From positions 193,484 through 255,995 of the forward strand of contig NW_005201327.1 of assembly GCF_000372725.1 (NCBI RefSeq): DNA of 62,512 nucleotides. The letters are read 5' to 3'. The position numbers and the translations under genes are program-made. Origin of the DNA: Emiliania huxleyi CCMP1516 (Eukaryota > Haptophyta > Isochrysidales > Noelaerhabdaceae). Below, one piece after another: positions 1 through 10,133 of the stretch; position 1 is the first letter of the stretch; each line of letters starts with the position of its first letter. Under the pieces are notes generated by a model that was not told the origin of the DNA, did no database searches, and worked only from the letters and a program-made list of their open reading frames with translations.

Positions 1-1055
1 AGTGGCGACGGCGGCGGCGGCGATGGCGGCGGTGGCGACAGCGGAGGCGGCGACGGGGGTGGCGGAGAGGGCGGAGGCGGCAAAGGTGGAGGCGGAGACG
101 GGGGCGGCGGCGACGGGGGAGGAGGGGAAGGTGGCGGCGGGGACGGCGGCGGCGGGTGCGACGGCGGTGGGCACGAGAAGTAGCTATTCTTCTGAAACTC
201 GGCGGTGACGGCTTGAATGTCGGTGCCCTTGAAGCTGTAGCCGGGCGTTGCTATGTTGCCTAGCGTTTCGTGGCTCACCGCTCCGAAGCCGACTGCAAAG
301 AGGACGAGCTCCGGGTTCCGGTTCTTGATCAGCTCCGCCTGCCATATCGCCTCTGGCTTTCTGTATTGATAGTTGTTCGTGTTCTCCGCCTCCGAGCCGC
401 ACATCCTAGGCAAGTCGCCTATGTAAGGGCCGAGAGGGCTCCCACTCGGTGTATGGGTCGAGTTGCCAAAGTCCCAGTCGACATAGCAATTCTCGATGTA
501 GCTCTCTCCATCAGCCGGGCAGCTATCTCCGGTGTCCGGGTAGTTGCGACTGCAGGTCTGCTCCCCATCGGTCAGGAGGAGCATGATCTTCGTGGCTTCA
601 GTTCGGCCGGTACGAGTCAGCAGCTGCTCTCCGAGGAGGAGCGCGTTGGAAATAAATGTTTTCGCTGCTCGGTCCCCAGGATCGGGTTTGATGTTCGCCT
701 TGTATGTATCATTAATGGCAGATGCAAGTGTGTTGTCGTCGTACGTGAGATTGCTGCACACGTATGTATTTGAAGCGAACTCCACAATGCCGACGTGCAC
801 GAAATTCTCGTCGACCGCCAAGTCGTTTATGATATCCGTTGCGAACTTTGCGACCCCTGGTCGACTTGAAGATTCGTCGATGCTGCCGCTGCTATCCAAC
901 ACGAGAACCACGTCGGCAACAAAGTTGCAAGCAGGTGCGCTGGGTGGCGACGGAGGGCTCGCCGACACGCTAGCGGCAAACGCAGCGACGATGATCAATT
1001 TGCGGCGGGCGTTTGACGGGCCGCCAGGAGCCTGCTGGCTTTGCGTCGCTGACAT
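1..1055 (-). CDS. Secreted vWFA-domain protein with Ser-Pro-rich tail (3' end outside window)
   Basis: The reverse strand from the ATG at 1055 reads a basic, hydrophobic leader (RRKLIIVAAFAASVSA), then a von Willebrand factor A domain and, from about position 175 to the window edge, a tail of Ser-Pro repeats. The metal-binding motif is visible as DSSGS near residue 45 and the later LLLTDGEQ strand. Cysteines around the second half (TCSRNY, SCPADG, ENCYVDW) fit an extracellular fold. vWFA domains bind ligands through a metal ion. With the Pro-rich tail this suggests a wall or scale-matrix adhesion protein, which is inference. The frame is also open upstream into another Ser-Pro stretch (to about 1843), so the start could be further 5'; I prefer 1055 because a signal peptide follows it directly. 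Confidence 0.75.
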   Translation of the reverse strand, partial: MSATQSQQAPGGPSNARRKLIIVAAFAASVSASPPSPPSAPACNFVADVVLVLDSSGSIDESSSRPGVAKFATDIINDLAVDENFVHVGIVEFASNTYVCSNLTYDDNTLASAINDTYKANIKPDPGDRAAKTFISNALLLGEQLLTRTGRTEATKIMLLLTDGEQTCSRNYPDTGDSCPADGESYIENCYVDWDFGNSTHTPSGSPLGPYIGDLPRMCGSEAENTNNYQYRKPEAIWQAELIKNRNPELVLFAVGFGAVSHETLGNIATPGYSFKGTDIQAVTAEFQKNSYFSCPPPSHPPPPSPPPPSPPPPSPPPPSPPPPLPPPPSPPPPSPPPLSPPPPSPPPPSP

Positions 1056-1261
1056 TGCAGAATCTCGCCAGGAACCGCCGACATTGAATTTCGCTTCTTT
1101 TTCTGTGTTGAGCGAGGCGGGGTGCCGCCCGGCTACAGGCAAACAGAGCGCTATTGGCATTTTTTGAACAGAAAAGAATTCCTCATCGCAAACCCTGTCA
1201 GCAGATTCCTCCTCCCTCCGGGATGTACGTAAGAGCCACATACACTGAAAAAATCTGAAGG

Positions 1262-1843
1262 GTGGCGGCGGGCTCGGAGGCGGCGGTGAAGGAGGCGGCG
1301 GCGAGGGCGGCGGCGGCGACGGTGGTGGGGGGGACGGCGGAGGCGGCGACGGCGGCAGAGGGCTTGGCGACGGGGGGGACGGTGGCGGGGGCGAGGGCGG
1401 TGGTGGCGATGGAGGCGGCGGGCTTGGTGGCGGGGGGCTTGGGGGCGGCGGCGAGGGCGGCGGAGGCGAAGGCGGTGGCGGGCTCGGCGGCGGCGGGCTT
1501 GGTGGCGGCGGTGAGGGCGGCGGCGGCGAGGGCGGCGGCGGCGAGGGCGGCGGCGGCGACGGTGGCGGCGGCGATGGTGGCGGCGGTGAGGGTGGCGGAG
1601 GCAAGGGAGGAGGCGGGCTGGGCGGCGGAGGAGACGGAGGCGGCGGCGAGGGCGGAGGCGGCGAGGGCGGCGGCGGCGATGGGGGCGGGGGAGAGGGTGG
1701 CGCAGGTGAGGGGGGAGGCGGTGATGGAGGAGGCGGGCTCGGCGGTGGCGGCGACGGTGGCGGCGGCGACGGCGGTGGGGGAGACGGAGGCGGCGGCGAG
1801 GGGGGCGGCGGGCTGGGAGGAGGCGGGCTCGGCGCCACCACCC
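1262..1843 (-). CDS. Ser-Pro4 repeat exon, possibly 5' part of the vWFA gene
   Basis: One reverse-strand frame reads nearly uninterrupted S-P-P-P-P repeats. The two other frames read Ala-rich or Arg-rich nonsense, and the complementary strand reads Gly/Ala. The frame is bounded upstream by a stop near 1850 and runs open into the vWFA reading frame downstream. It could be an internal exon of that gene with an acceptor near 1850, or the tail of a separate wall protein. No ATG lies inside the repeat. Confidence 0.4.
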
Positions 1844-1857
1844 CCGCCTATGAACTG

Positions 1858-2420
1858 CACCACTCCCGATCGGGGGCGGTGCTCCGGGGGCACGCCCCCA
1901 TGCACGCGGTCGCCCCCTCATATGACAGCGCACGGGGGCGGTGCTCCGGGGACACGCCCCCATGCACGCCCCCTCATATGACAGGCACGCCTCCTCATAT
2001 GAAATAACCTACGGGTATGTTCGTAAGAGCTACATACACTGAAATGCACACCCCCGCCCGGTTGTCGCTTATTCGTTCGACCGCTTTATTGCCGCGATCA
2101 AAACTAGGTACACGCCACACACCAGACGACATGTACTCTCCCACCCGACAACCGGCAAAACGCTGTCGTGAGCCAGCCGCTTTTGCGGCAGCCGACCGCG
2201 GAGATCGAGCGCGCCGCGTGCGCGGAGATCGACATGGCGAGGCGGCCGTCATCCCGTACGATGCCGCTGGCGCGTCGGCGCGAGCCTGCGGCTCGCCGGA
2301 GGGCTCCACGCTCGGCGCGGCGGAGGTGCGCCGGACTGCACCACTCGCACCACCCCCGACTCGGAGCGGTGCAGTTCATATGAAACTGCGCACCGCTCCG
2401 GTGCACCGCTCCCGTGCGCA
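1858..2420. repeat. Degenerate short repeats, no gene seen
   Basis: Between 1858 and 2005 a unit containing cggtgctccgggg, cacgcccccatgcacgc and ccctcatatgaca recurs about 2.5 times. A related variant with agcggtgcagttcatatga sits at 2340-2410. A 30-bp block around 2015-2045 (cgtaagagctacatacactg) also occurs at 1222-1250. The listed frames across the block are mutually shadowing and lack domain features. Confidence 0.5.
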
Positions 2421-2582
2421 ACTAGGAGCGGGGGTGGGCCAGGTGGCGTGCCCCTCTAATGGGGGGTGGCGTTCCCACGTGGGCTGCCTTCCCACGAGCT
2501 GGCCACATCTTCCTACCTAGGTACCGAGTATCCGCTACTCGAGTAGGAGCCGGAACCCAGTTGTGGCAGTTTGCTTCGCGCG

Positions 2583-3406
2583 ATGCCTCTGGCCAACCGC
2601 CCGGCAAACGCCGTCGACATCGAATCCGACGTCTGGTGCACCATCCAGGACAGGGGAGAGGCGTTCGCCTGCCGCTGGTCCGCCACGGCGTGCACGCGCA
2701 TCCCACCGCAGCTGCGGCAGTACCTCACGCCGGCCGAGTTTGAGCAGACCATGACGGCCGTAAACGCCGCCATCGACAGCACAGTTGGCAGCGGCTGCTG
2801 CAGCTACGCGGGGGTGGCGCCAAACTGCTCGAGCCGCTGCCTTGGCGTTCTCGCCGTGCTGCTGCTGCCGGTCGCCTTCACTGGCTACCTTATCATTGAG
2901 TGCCAGCTGCGGCGGATGGCGGACAGCTGCGCCAAGGCTGTGGCGGAGGCGCTGCGTCCCTGGGCCACCAAGGGGCTGAGGGTACAGGCGGCGCGCCCGA
3001 GACACTGTGGTATTGTTCACTTGAGCCGATACCCGACTACACTGGGATCAGCACAATCACGGTACAGTCATAGCGGGGACTGACCTTGCTCCACGCCGCG
3101 CCCCACATGCACACCTTGCGTTCACACACCGCCCTCGCCGCGCAGTTCCTCCCCGGCCGCATGCCCAACAAGTACCGCGACGGGCAACGCTCGGTGATCC
3201 GCGTGCTGCTGCCGGGCAGGGCAGCTGGCGAGGCCCAGGAAATTGCGCCTGTGCAAGCGGTGCCAGTGGCCGCGGTCGCTGCGAGCGCCACGAGCCAGCC
3301 CGGCGTGTCTGGCAGGATGTCCGAGCTGAAGCGCATGCTCGATGCGGGGCTCATCACGCAGGCCGACTATGACGCGAAGAAGGCCGAGTTGCTGCGCGCC
3401 TTGTGA
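2583..3406 (+). CDS. ERF4/GOLGA7-like membrane protein with C-terminal SHOCT motif
   Basis: The first exon (ATG 2583 to about 2982) matches the Golgin A7/ERF4 pattern: a strand pair, then IPPQLRQYLTPAEFEQTM with TAVNAAID, a hydrophobic segment (LGVLAVLLLPVAFTGYLII) and KGLRV. In yeast and animals this family partners DHHC palmitoyltransferases at the ER/Golgi, promoting palmitoylation of Ras-like proteins. A second exon (about 3140-3406) ends in a SHOCT-like helix, with ELKRMLDAGLITQADYDAKK at the end, stop at 3406. The join is inferred: the first frame stops at 3083 after losing resemblance, and the second frame has an AG acceptor near 3145. It could instead be two genes, but their close spacing and shared strand favour one. 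Confidence 0.55.
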
Positions 3407-3429
3407 GGCTGTGAGTTGGAGAGCTGTGT

Positions 3430-4409
3430 GTGAGACGGCCGCGTTTTTCTTCTCAGTCGTGTGGCGGCTTAGAAAAGAAATCGCAGTCCGCATCGTCATC
3501 GGCGCAGTGCCGAGAACAGTTCGGGCTTCGGCGGGCGCTGCGGCTGCACAAGGAGCTGGCCGAGCACCCGAAGACATCATCAGAGAGGTCCCTGACGGGC
3601 GTACAGGAAGACTCGTGCTTTGGCGATCTTGACGTTTCGCAGCTGATGACGCTGCGGGCGGACTTCAACGTCAACGACGACACACCGTATAAGGTGTCCT
3701 TCAACCAGGGGGGCATCTCGTGCCCTATCACTCCCTCAAACCAAGGCCAGTCGCTCGACCCCGAGCAGAAGAACGCCATTCTTCACAGCTACTTTGACAC
3801 GGCGGCCGTGCTGGAGGTGAGGCTGGACGACGCATACCTCGCGGGGGGATGCACATCGGAGCTTCCCTATCAAAGCCTACAAACTGATGTGCACCTGTGC
3901 ACGACACAGGCCGGGGACGCCTGCAGCGCTCGGAAGACTTCACGGGCACGATGGCATCGAGACCAAGCCCCGGCCTCCCCGAGTACACGCAGCACCGCAC
4001 GCGCCTGACGGGCTCGCTCGACGAGAGCTGGTGCTGGAGCCCGATCAACGGCCTCACTGCCACCGAGGCCGAGCTGAACGCCACGTGCACGCAGTTCTAT
4101 GTCGACCCCGTGGACACAAACCACGCCTGCAAGCTACGCGGGCGGCTGCACGCGTGGCTGCTCGGCGTGCTATCTGGGCACGAGGGCGAACGGCGACTAC
4201 GTGTGCAAAAGCACTCCGGCGCAGTATACTGTTGCCCAGGCCTGGCCTCTCGGCCTGACACCGTCAGCTCAAGCTCTGTCTGCAGCACGTCATCGATTCC
4301 TGCTGGCGAATATGACAACGCAAAACACGTACTGTCTGCAACTCGGATTACGACAAAACCGGGGCTGAACAAGTGCCAGATTGGGCTGTGCACCCCCGCT
4401 CTCCCGTGA
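3430..4409 (+). CDS. Hypothetical protein, reading frame broken
   Basis: Three overlapping frames carry plausible protein: 3430 to about 3890 (FGDLDVSQLMTLRADFNV, SFDTAAVLEVRLDDAYLAG-like text), about 3920 to 4140 (SLDESWCWSPINGLTATE, CTQFYVDPVDTNHACK) and about 4140 to 4260 (GCTRGCSACYLGTRANGDYV). No single frame is open, so small introns, sequencing indels or decay must separate them. Cysteines and N-glycosylation-like Asn suggest a secreted protein. I do not recognise a family. Confidence 0.35.
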
Positions 4410-4628
4410 CCGTGACCGTCCGCCATGATCGCCCCGCCCCATCGCGCAGACTCGTGTCGAGAGGCCACAGCGTCCGGCGCGCAAGAGCCGGTGCATGTGT
4501 GTGGACGGCCCCTCCCGATGTCGCGGCGCGTGTCAGTCGCGGCGCGTGCCACGAGTCCCCGCGCCCAGTCGCCATTGTTGTTAGAGGGAGGGCTCGTGAA
4601 ATTCTTTTTATTATTCGTCTCGTCGCCG

Positions 4629-4790
4629 GAGCTAAAGTGCCTCGCCGCGGCCTCGCAGCAAGCAGAGCCGCGCCATCGCAGTACTTTTTTGCGCGTTTTT
4701 TTTCTTCGAGTCGCTTAGGCGGCTCCGGTGGTTCGCCTGTGACAGTGCTAGCATGCGCCAGTCCGCACCTGTGTCGAGCCTGTCTGCTAA
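4629..4790 (+). repeat. Dispersed retroelement 3'-end remnant (copy 1)
   Basis: The stretch ggagctaaagtgcctcgcc, then gagtcgcttaggcggctcc and a tail with agtgctagcatgcgccagtc is shared with 34505-34610. There it follows directly on a reverse-transcriptase C-terminal reading frame. Related tails occur at 12085-12175 (reverse), 18928-18990 and 40850-40930. The block contains an extra T-rich insert (4690-4712). Confidence 0.6.
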
Positions 4791-4842
4791 AAGAAAGAAA
4801 GAAAGCAGGACAACCCAAACGAGGGATAGGGGAGGAGGACAG

Positions 4843-4918
<76 letters not shown>

Positions 4919-5138
4919 ATAAATAAATAAATAAATAGAGCAGTCATCTCCAGGGAGAGATGGGCGACGCACACGAACACAGAGGGACAGTGCGCACCCC
5001 GCCCCGCTCGCAGGGCGTGCATCACACAGGTGGACTGTGAGAGAGAGAGAGAGAGAGAGAGAGTACTTTTTAAAATTCTTCATCGAAGAGGGCCCCTTCC
5101 TGGAAGTGGCTGCCTGGTGCGTCGCGCTGTGGCCGACG
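4791..5138. repeat. (GA)n microsatellites and short AT-rich spacer
   Basis: An uninterrupted (GA)n run lies at about 4848-4914, followed by a (AAAT)n stretch to 4936, and a second (GA)n run lies at 5038-5062. The second run sits about 75 bp upstream of the LPA1-like start. No other feature is visible. Confidence 0.85.
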
Positions 5139-6301
5139 ATGTACTTGATACTGATCTCCGCCTCCGCCATCGCCCACACGCGCTTCTCCCGCCCAGCGCC
5201 GCGGCTCACCACAGCGTCACACCGGTGGTTCGCCGCTCCAGTCACGCCACGCGGAGGGGTGCCAGCGGCGTGCGACTTCTCGTCGCAGCAGCGGCTGCGC
5301 GAGGAGGCCGAGGCGCCCTTCGCCAAGGCGCGCCTCTTCGTCTGGCCGACCCTCTTTGCGGCCGCCGTCGTCGCAACCTACTTTGCCGCCACCGGCATGC
5401 TCGCCGTCGCTGTCGGGGCGCGGGAGCAGGCGGCCGGCTCGTCGCCGCTCGTCGACCTCGGCATCGACCTCACGGCCGTCGGCACGACGGGCTTCCTCTG
5501 GAAGCGCGAGCTGGATGCGCGCGACTCGAGGCTGCGCCGGATCGCCTTTGGCGCGCGCCTCGCCGCTCTGCGGGTGACGCAGCTCGGCGCAGGTGGCGGC
5601 GCCTTTGGCCAGACCGCCACTCTCGCCGACTTGCGCCGCGGGCGCGGCCAGGCGCGGCGGGTCGTCCTCGTCGCCGCCCCCTCCGACGCTCTCAAGCAGA
5701 GTCTTGCTGATGCGGCGGCGTCGGCGGCGGAGCTGCTTGCCGCAGACATCCTTGTCGTGCCGCTGCTGTCGCTGCCGCCCGGGCGCGGCGCGGCGGCGCT
5801 CGAGGCGCCGCCGCTCGAGATGCTGCAAGGGGCAGTCCCGTCGGGCGAGGTGGCGGCGACCGCGGCCGCACCCCGCACCGCGCCTCTCGGGGAGGTGAGG
5901 ACGCAGCCCCCGCTGCCGTGGGTCGCGGATGCGCCTGATGCCGCGGGCAGCTGGCCGGTGGCGATGCCTCAGGCGGCGGCGCAGTGGGGGCAGGCACTCT
6001 TACCGGAGCTCGAGGCGGCGGCCAAGCAGTCGCCCACGGCGGCCGAGCGCGGGCTAACCATTGTCCTCAAGAAGAACGGCCGCGTCGGCACGCGCCGGCT
6101 CGGCACGCCGGACTGGCAGGCGAGAGGCGGCCGAGAGGCGGCCGAGGGGGAGGAGATGCGGCCGAGATGCGGCCGGAGGTGCCCAGATGCGGCCCAGATG
6201 CGGCCCACTGTGAGGGCCCCTCCCCTGTCCGGTCTTCACAGGCGCTCGTCGACGACGTGGGGGCAAGGAGGGCCGCCGGGCTCGACGTGACAAACATTTG
6301 A
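5139..6301 (+). CDS. LPA1/Rep27-like photosystem II assembly protein (DUF3493)
   Basis: Two exons (5139-6119 and 6242-6301) give about 346 residues. The protein has a signal/transit-like leader (MYLILISASAIAHTRFSRP), then the DUF3493 domain: an FAKARLFVWPTLFAAAVVAT membrane helix, a second hydrophobic segment around SPLVDLGIDLTAVGTTGF, and the conserved WKRELDARDSRLRRI. It ends with LTIVLKKNGRVGTRRLGT. In plants and green algae this family is a thylakoid protein needed to assemble photosystem II around D1. The 122-bp intron begins with GC (cag|gcgaga) and ends cacag|gcg. It contains repeated gatgcggcc units, and splicing it restores GTPDWQ-ALVDDVGARRAAG to the stop. Met5139 was chosen because an organelle leader follows; the frame is open upstream through the GA repeat. 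Confidence 0.85.
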
Positions 6302-6857
6302 CCTCCATCCGTCCAGCTATATGGGGCGCGTCCGAGCTCTCGAGCGAGAAGGTCCCCGCCCGGCCGGATTCGGCAAGGTCGAGATGAGATTATTGTGCAT
6401 TCGCTCTCTGGCGGTAATCTCGGTTTGCGCGCGAGACCCGCGCGCGCGAACATGGTCTGTGCGAGAGAGAACGTATACCTTTTTTAGACCCCTCGCAATC
6501 CTCACTCCAATGAACAAAAAACGACGCAACAAACATATGAAAAAAACAACCACAACGCCACAAGATATGAGCGGTTACGTATTTAATCGGATACTGTGTG
6601 CCTTAGACGTCCGAAAGAAACGTAGAAAGATCAGATAGCCCCCGGCCGTGTGCAGCGAGCGGGGGGACACAGGCACCAGCAGAACCGGTCCTGCTCCTGG
6701 AGATGGAGAGGCAGAGGAGATCTATCACACACAGACACACTCGTGACTGTGTGAAAGCGTTTACCATCCTTTGTTACACCACGTTCTTTCGTACAGCAGA
6801 CGGTATCGTAGACACGTGAACGCTAACCAGGTCTTAGATTTTCGAGCACTACTACAA
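6302..6857. other. Intergenic, no gene seen
   Basis: This is AT-richer sequence between the LPA1-like stop and the dispersed repeat. It holds only short unrelated frames, a purine-rich stretch near 6520-6560 and a short cacacagacacac stretch near 6728. It probably includes the 3' UTR of the upstream gene. Confidence 0.5.
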
Positions 6858-7445
6858 CTACTGGGCTGGGTCTTTAGGCATTGTGGGGTTGGCACTCCCA
6901 TCGACTCTCATGACCTCCTGCGGTCTCTGAGATGGACACCAGTGGGTGTGGGACCACAGCCAGGATACACTCGAAGGCTGGGTAAGCAGTAGAGGTCGAT
7001 ACTCGACGCGTCCCACATGGTCTGTGTCGCTGTCGGCACGCTGTCGACAGGACGTCGAGCGACACCGGTGGCAGTGCCACCCAGGAGTGGTAGGGCGGTC
7101 TCCCGTCATGAAAGAGCCACCATGTGATCCGTATGATGATTCCTGACAACCGCCTCAGTCAACTTTTGTCACAGTTCCCGCTCTGAGAGGAGCTGCGGGT
7201 CAGTTCGACAGCTGGAGCTGTGTCGCCGGCGTGCGGCGGCCTGCCTCCGGAGGTGCCTCTGAGGTGGACATTTTTTGGTCACCGGGAGAGAACGCGTTCG
7301 AATTTTCACTCCGGAACTTCAACTGAGCACGCGCACCGGCCAGGGCTACAATAGTGCCAGTGAGGCGGAGGCGCGAGTCGGAAGGCCGCGACCGTCAAGT
7401 GTCCCGTCATTTTCCTACAATCGCTGTGAACCCAGCCACGTACGA
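6858..7445 (-). repeat. ~590-bp dispersed repeat, copy 1
   Basis: This block is nearly identical, in reverse orientation, to 54828-55415. Shared text includes the promoter-like cctaaagacccagcccag edge (the other copy reads tataaaaacccagcccag) and ctgtcgacaggacgtcgag. Similarity stops sharply at the cccagcccagta edge and at cagccacgta. At its right edge the copy abuts a short match to the 3'-tail family (cgagggagctttgttgtaaaa). No intact coding frame is common to both copies, so it is more likely a terminal repeat or non-autonomous element than a gene. Confidence 0.8.
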
Positions 7446-7484
7446 GGGAGCTTTGTTGTAAAATACTACTCTAGACTCACGTTC

Positions 7485-10069
7485 TCACGTACGGAGTGAC
7501 ATGTGCTCCCCCCGCCCTCTATGCTCTAAGTCCGTCGAAGAGGCGTCCGCGCTCGAGCCGAGCTGTTCTAAAGTCTGCCCTTCAGCTAGGCTTGGCCCTG
7601 CACTGACCTCTGTATGCATATCTGCCTCGGCGCTGTCGAAGCGCGAGAAGACGAAATCCGTCGCGTGCGGCCCAGCCATTTCGTACATCTCCGCCGCGCC
7701 GTCGATAGCCCCCTCGGCCATCGCACTCGTAGTAAAGTGGCCCTCCCTCGGGTACATGTCGACCTTGCCCTCGCGCGGATACTCGGGCGGGTTCGTGAAG
7801 GATTGGCCGATGAGGCCGTGTGGATGGGACCGTGTCGGGGCGCCCGCTGCGGCACTGAATCCCACGTCCAGCCGGTGGTGCGGACCTCGGACGCGATCGT
7901 AGACGGGGCGGCCCTTGACGTGGATCGTCCAGCCCCGAATCTCAAACCTTGCACTTGAGTGGCCGAGCCGAGCGGCGAACTCCTCGCACTGCTTGCTGGC
8001 CGTCGGTCCGAGCCTGAAGCGCTTACCCCCGCAGGTGCCGTTGACCATCTTCCAGCCGTAGTTGAAGTCGTTCAGCTCGGAAGCCCAGAAGGAGGCTGTG
8101 GCGCGCTTGCGCTTGATGCCGCCGACCCGCGCTACCAGGTGCACCTAGGGACGGACGTGCAATCTCACCCAACGATTCGGTGATGTTGCGGCCGCTGCAA
8201 GGTCGCCTCGGTGATGAAGGAGCCGTCAACCACCAGCTCTCCGCCGCGTAGCTTGAAGGTGGCGTTCTCGATCTTGACGTTGCAGGCGACGTTCGGGGCG
8301 GAGAAGAAGGAGTAATAGACCCCGTGCCTGCCACGAAAGTCGGCGCGGCCGCCGTGCGCAAAGTGGAAGTGCCTGCAGAGACGGAAGAGCGGTGAGACGC
8401 CAGGATAGGTGTAGGTTAGGTGTGAGGCGCGCGATGTGGCACTGGCTGAACGGTAGTGGGCCGTTGGCATCTACGGGTGGTTACGGATCCTTGTCTGCGG
8501 AACCCTGCGGCGGCGGCGGCGGCGACGGCGGCGAAACAGGTGGGAGCCGCGGTGGTGGGGAAATTGGGGGCGAGCCAGGAGGTGACGATGGCGAGACGAT
8601 TAAATGGCGAGGAGCGGCCGGTGGCGGCGTCGCTGGCGGCGGCGATGCAGGCGGCGGCGACGAGGGCGGCGGTTGCGAGGGCGGTGGCGTGAAAGGCGGT
8701 GGCGACGAGGGCGGCGACAGCGGCGGCGACGACGGCGGCGGTGGAGAGGGCGGCGGCGGTGACGGCGGCGGCGGAGAGGGCTGGGGTGGCGAGGGCGGCG
8801 GCGGCGACGGGGGAGTCGGTGAAGGCGGCGGTGAGGATGGCGGCGGCGGCGACGGCGGCGGCTGCGATGGTGGCGGTGCTAAGGGCGGCGGTAGTGAGGG
8901 CGGCGGCGGCGACGGCGGCGGCGTCGAGGGCGGTGGTGGCGACGGGGGAGTCGGTGAAGGCGGCGGCGGAGACGGCGGCGGCGGAGACGGCGGCGGCGGA
9001 GACGGCGATGGCGCAGCCGGCGGTGGCGGGGAGGGCGGTGGCGGGGAGGGCGGCGGTTGCGAGGGCGGCGGGGCTGAAGGCGGCGGGGCCGAGGGCGGCG
9101 GTGACGAGGGCGGTGGCGGCAAGGGTGGCGGCGGTGACGGTGGAGGTGGAGAGGGCGGCGGGGCCGAGGGCGGCGGCAGTGAGGGCGGCGGCGATGATGG
9201 CGGTGGCGTCGAGGGCGGCGGCAGCGAGGGCGGCGGCAGCGAGGGCGGGGGCAGCGAGGGCGGGGGCAGCGAGGGCGGCGGCGGCGAGGGCGGCGGCAGC
9301 GAGGGCGGCGGGCTTGAGGGTGGCGGCTGCGATGGTGGCGGCGTTGACGGCGGCGGGGCTGAGGGTGGCGGCGTCGAGGGCGGCGGCAGCGAGGGCGGGG
9401 GCAGCGAGGGCGGCGGTAGCGATGGTGGCGGCGTTGAGGGCGGCGGCAGCGAGGGCGGCGGCGTTGAGGGCGGCGGCAACGAGGGCGGCGGCAGCGAGGG
9501 CGGCGGCAGCGAGGGCGGCGGTAGCGATGGTGGCGGAGACGAGGGCGGCGGGGTCGAGGGCGGCGGCAGCGAGGGCGGCGGGCTTGAGGGTGGCGGCTGC
9601 GATGGTGGCGGCGTTGACGGCGGCGGGGCTGAGGGTGGCGGCGTCGAGGGCGGTGGCAGCGAGGGTGGCGGCGTCGATGGTGGCGGCAGCGAGGGCGGTG
9701 GCAGCGAAGGCGGCGGTAGCGATGGTGGCGGCGTTGAGGGCGGCGGCGACGAGGGTGGCGGCGTCAAGGGCGGCGGCAGCAAGGGCGAAGGCGGCGGTAG
9801 CGGGGAAAGGTCCACAAAATTCCAGGGCGTCGAGGGCGGGGGATACGACGGCGGGGGTGGGAGGGGTGGGGATGAGCGGGGAGGCGGGGGCAGTGGCGGT
9901 GGAGGGCTAGGGGGCGGCATGAGCGGTGGGGACGGGGTTGTGGGGGCCATATTAGCTTTCGGTGGCGATGGCGGTGGTGGCGGGGACGGCGGTGGCGGCG
10001 AGGGCGGCGGTGGTGGAGACGGCGGCGGTGGCGAGGGCGGTGGAGGCGGGGACGGCGGCGGCGGCGGGG

Positions 10070-10133
<64 letters not shown>

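Noticed and set aside
1262..1981. Forward Ala-rich frame and reverse Arg/Ala-rich frames over the GGC-rich block
   Set aside because: They are frame shadows of the Ser-Pro repeat and have no start context or domain.
6858..7445. rRNA, snRNA or signal-recognition RNA gene in the conserved ~590-bp repeat
   Set aside because: No recognisable conserved core of 5S, U-RNA or SRP RNA was seen, and the two copies differ by indels in stem-like parts.
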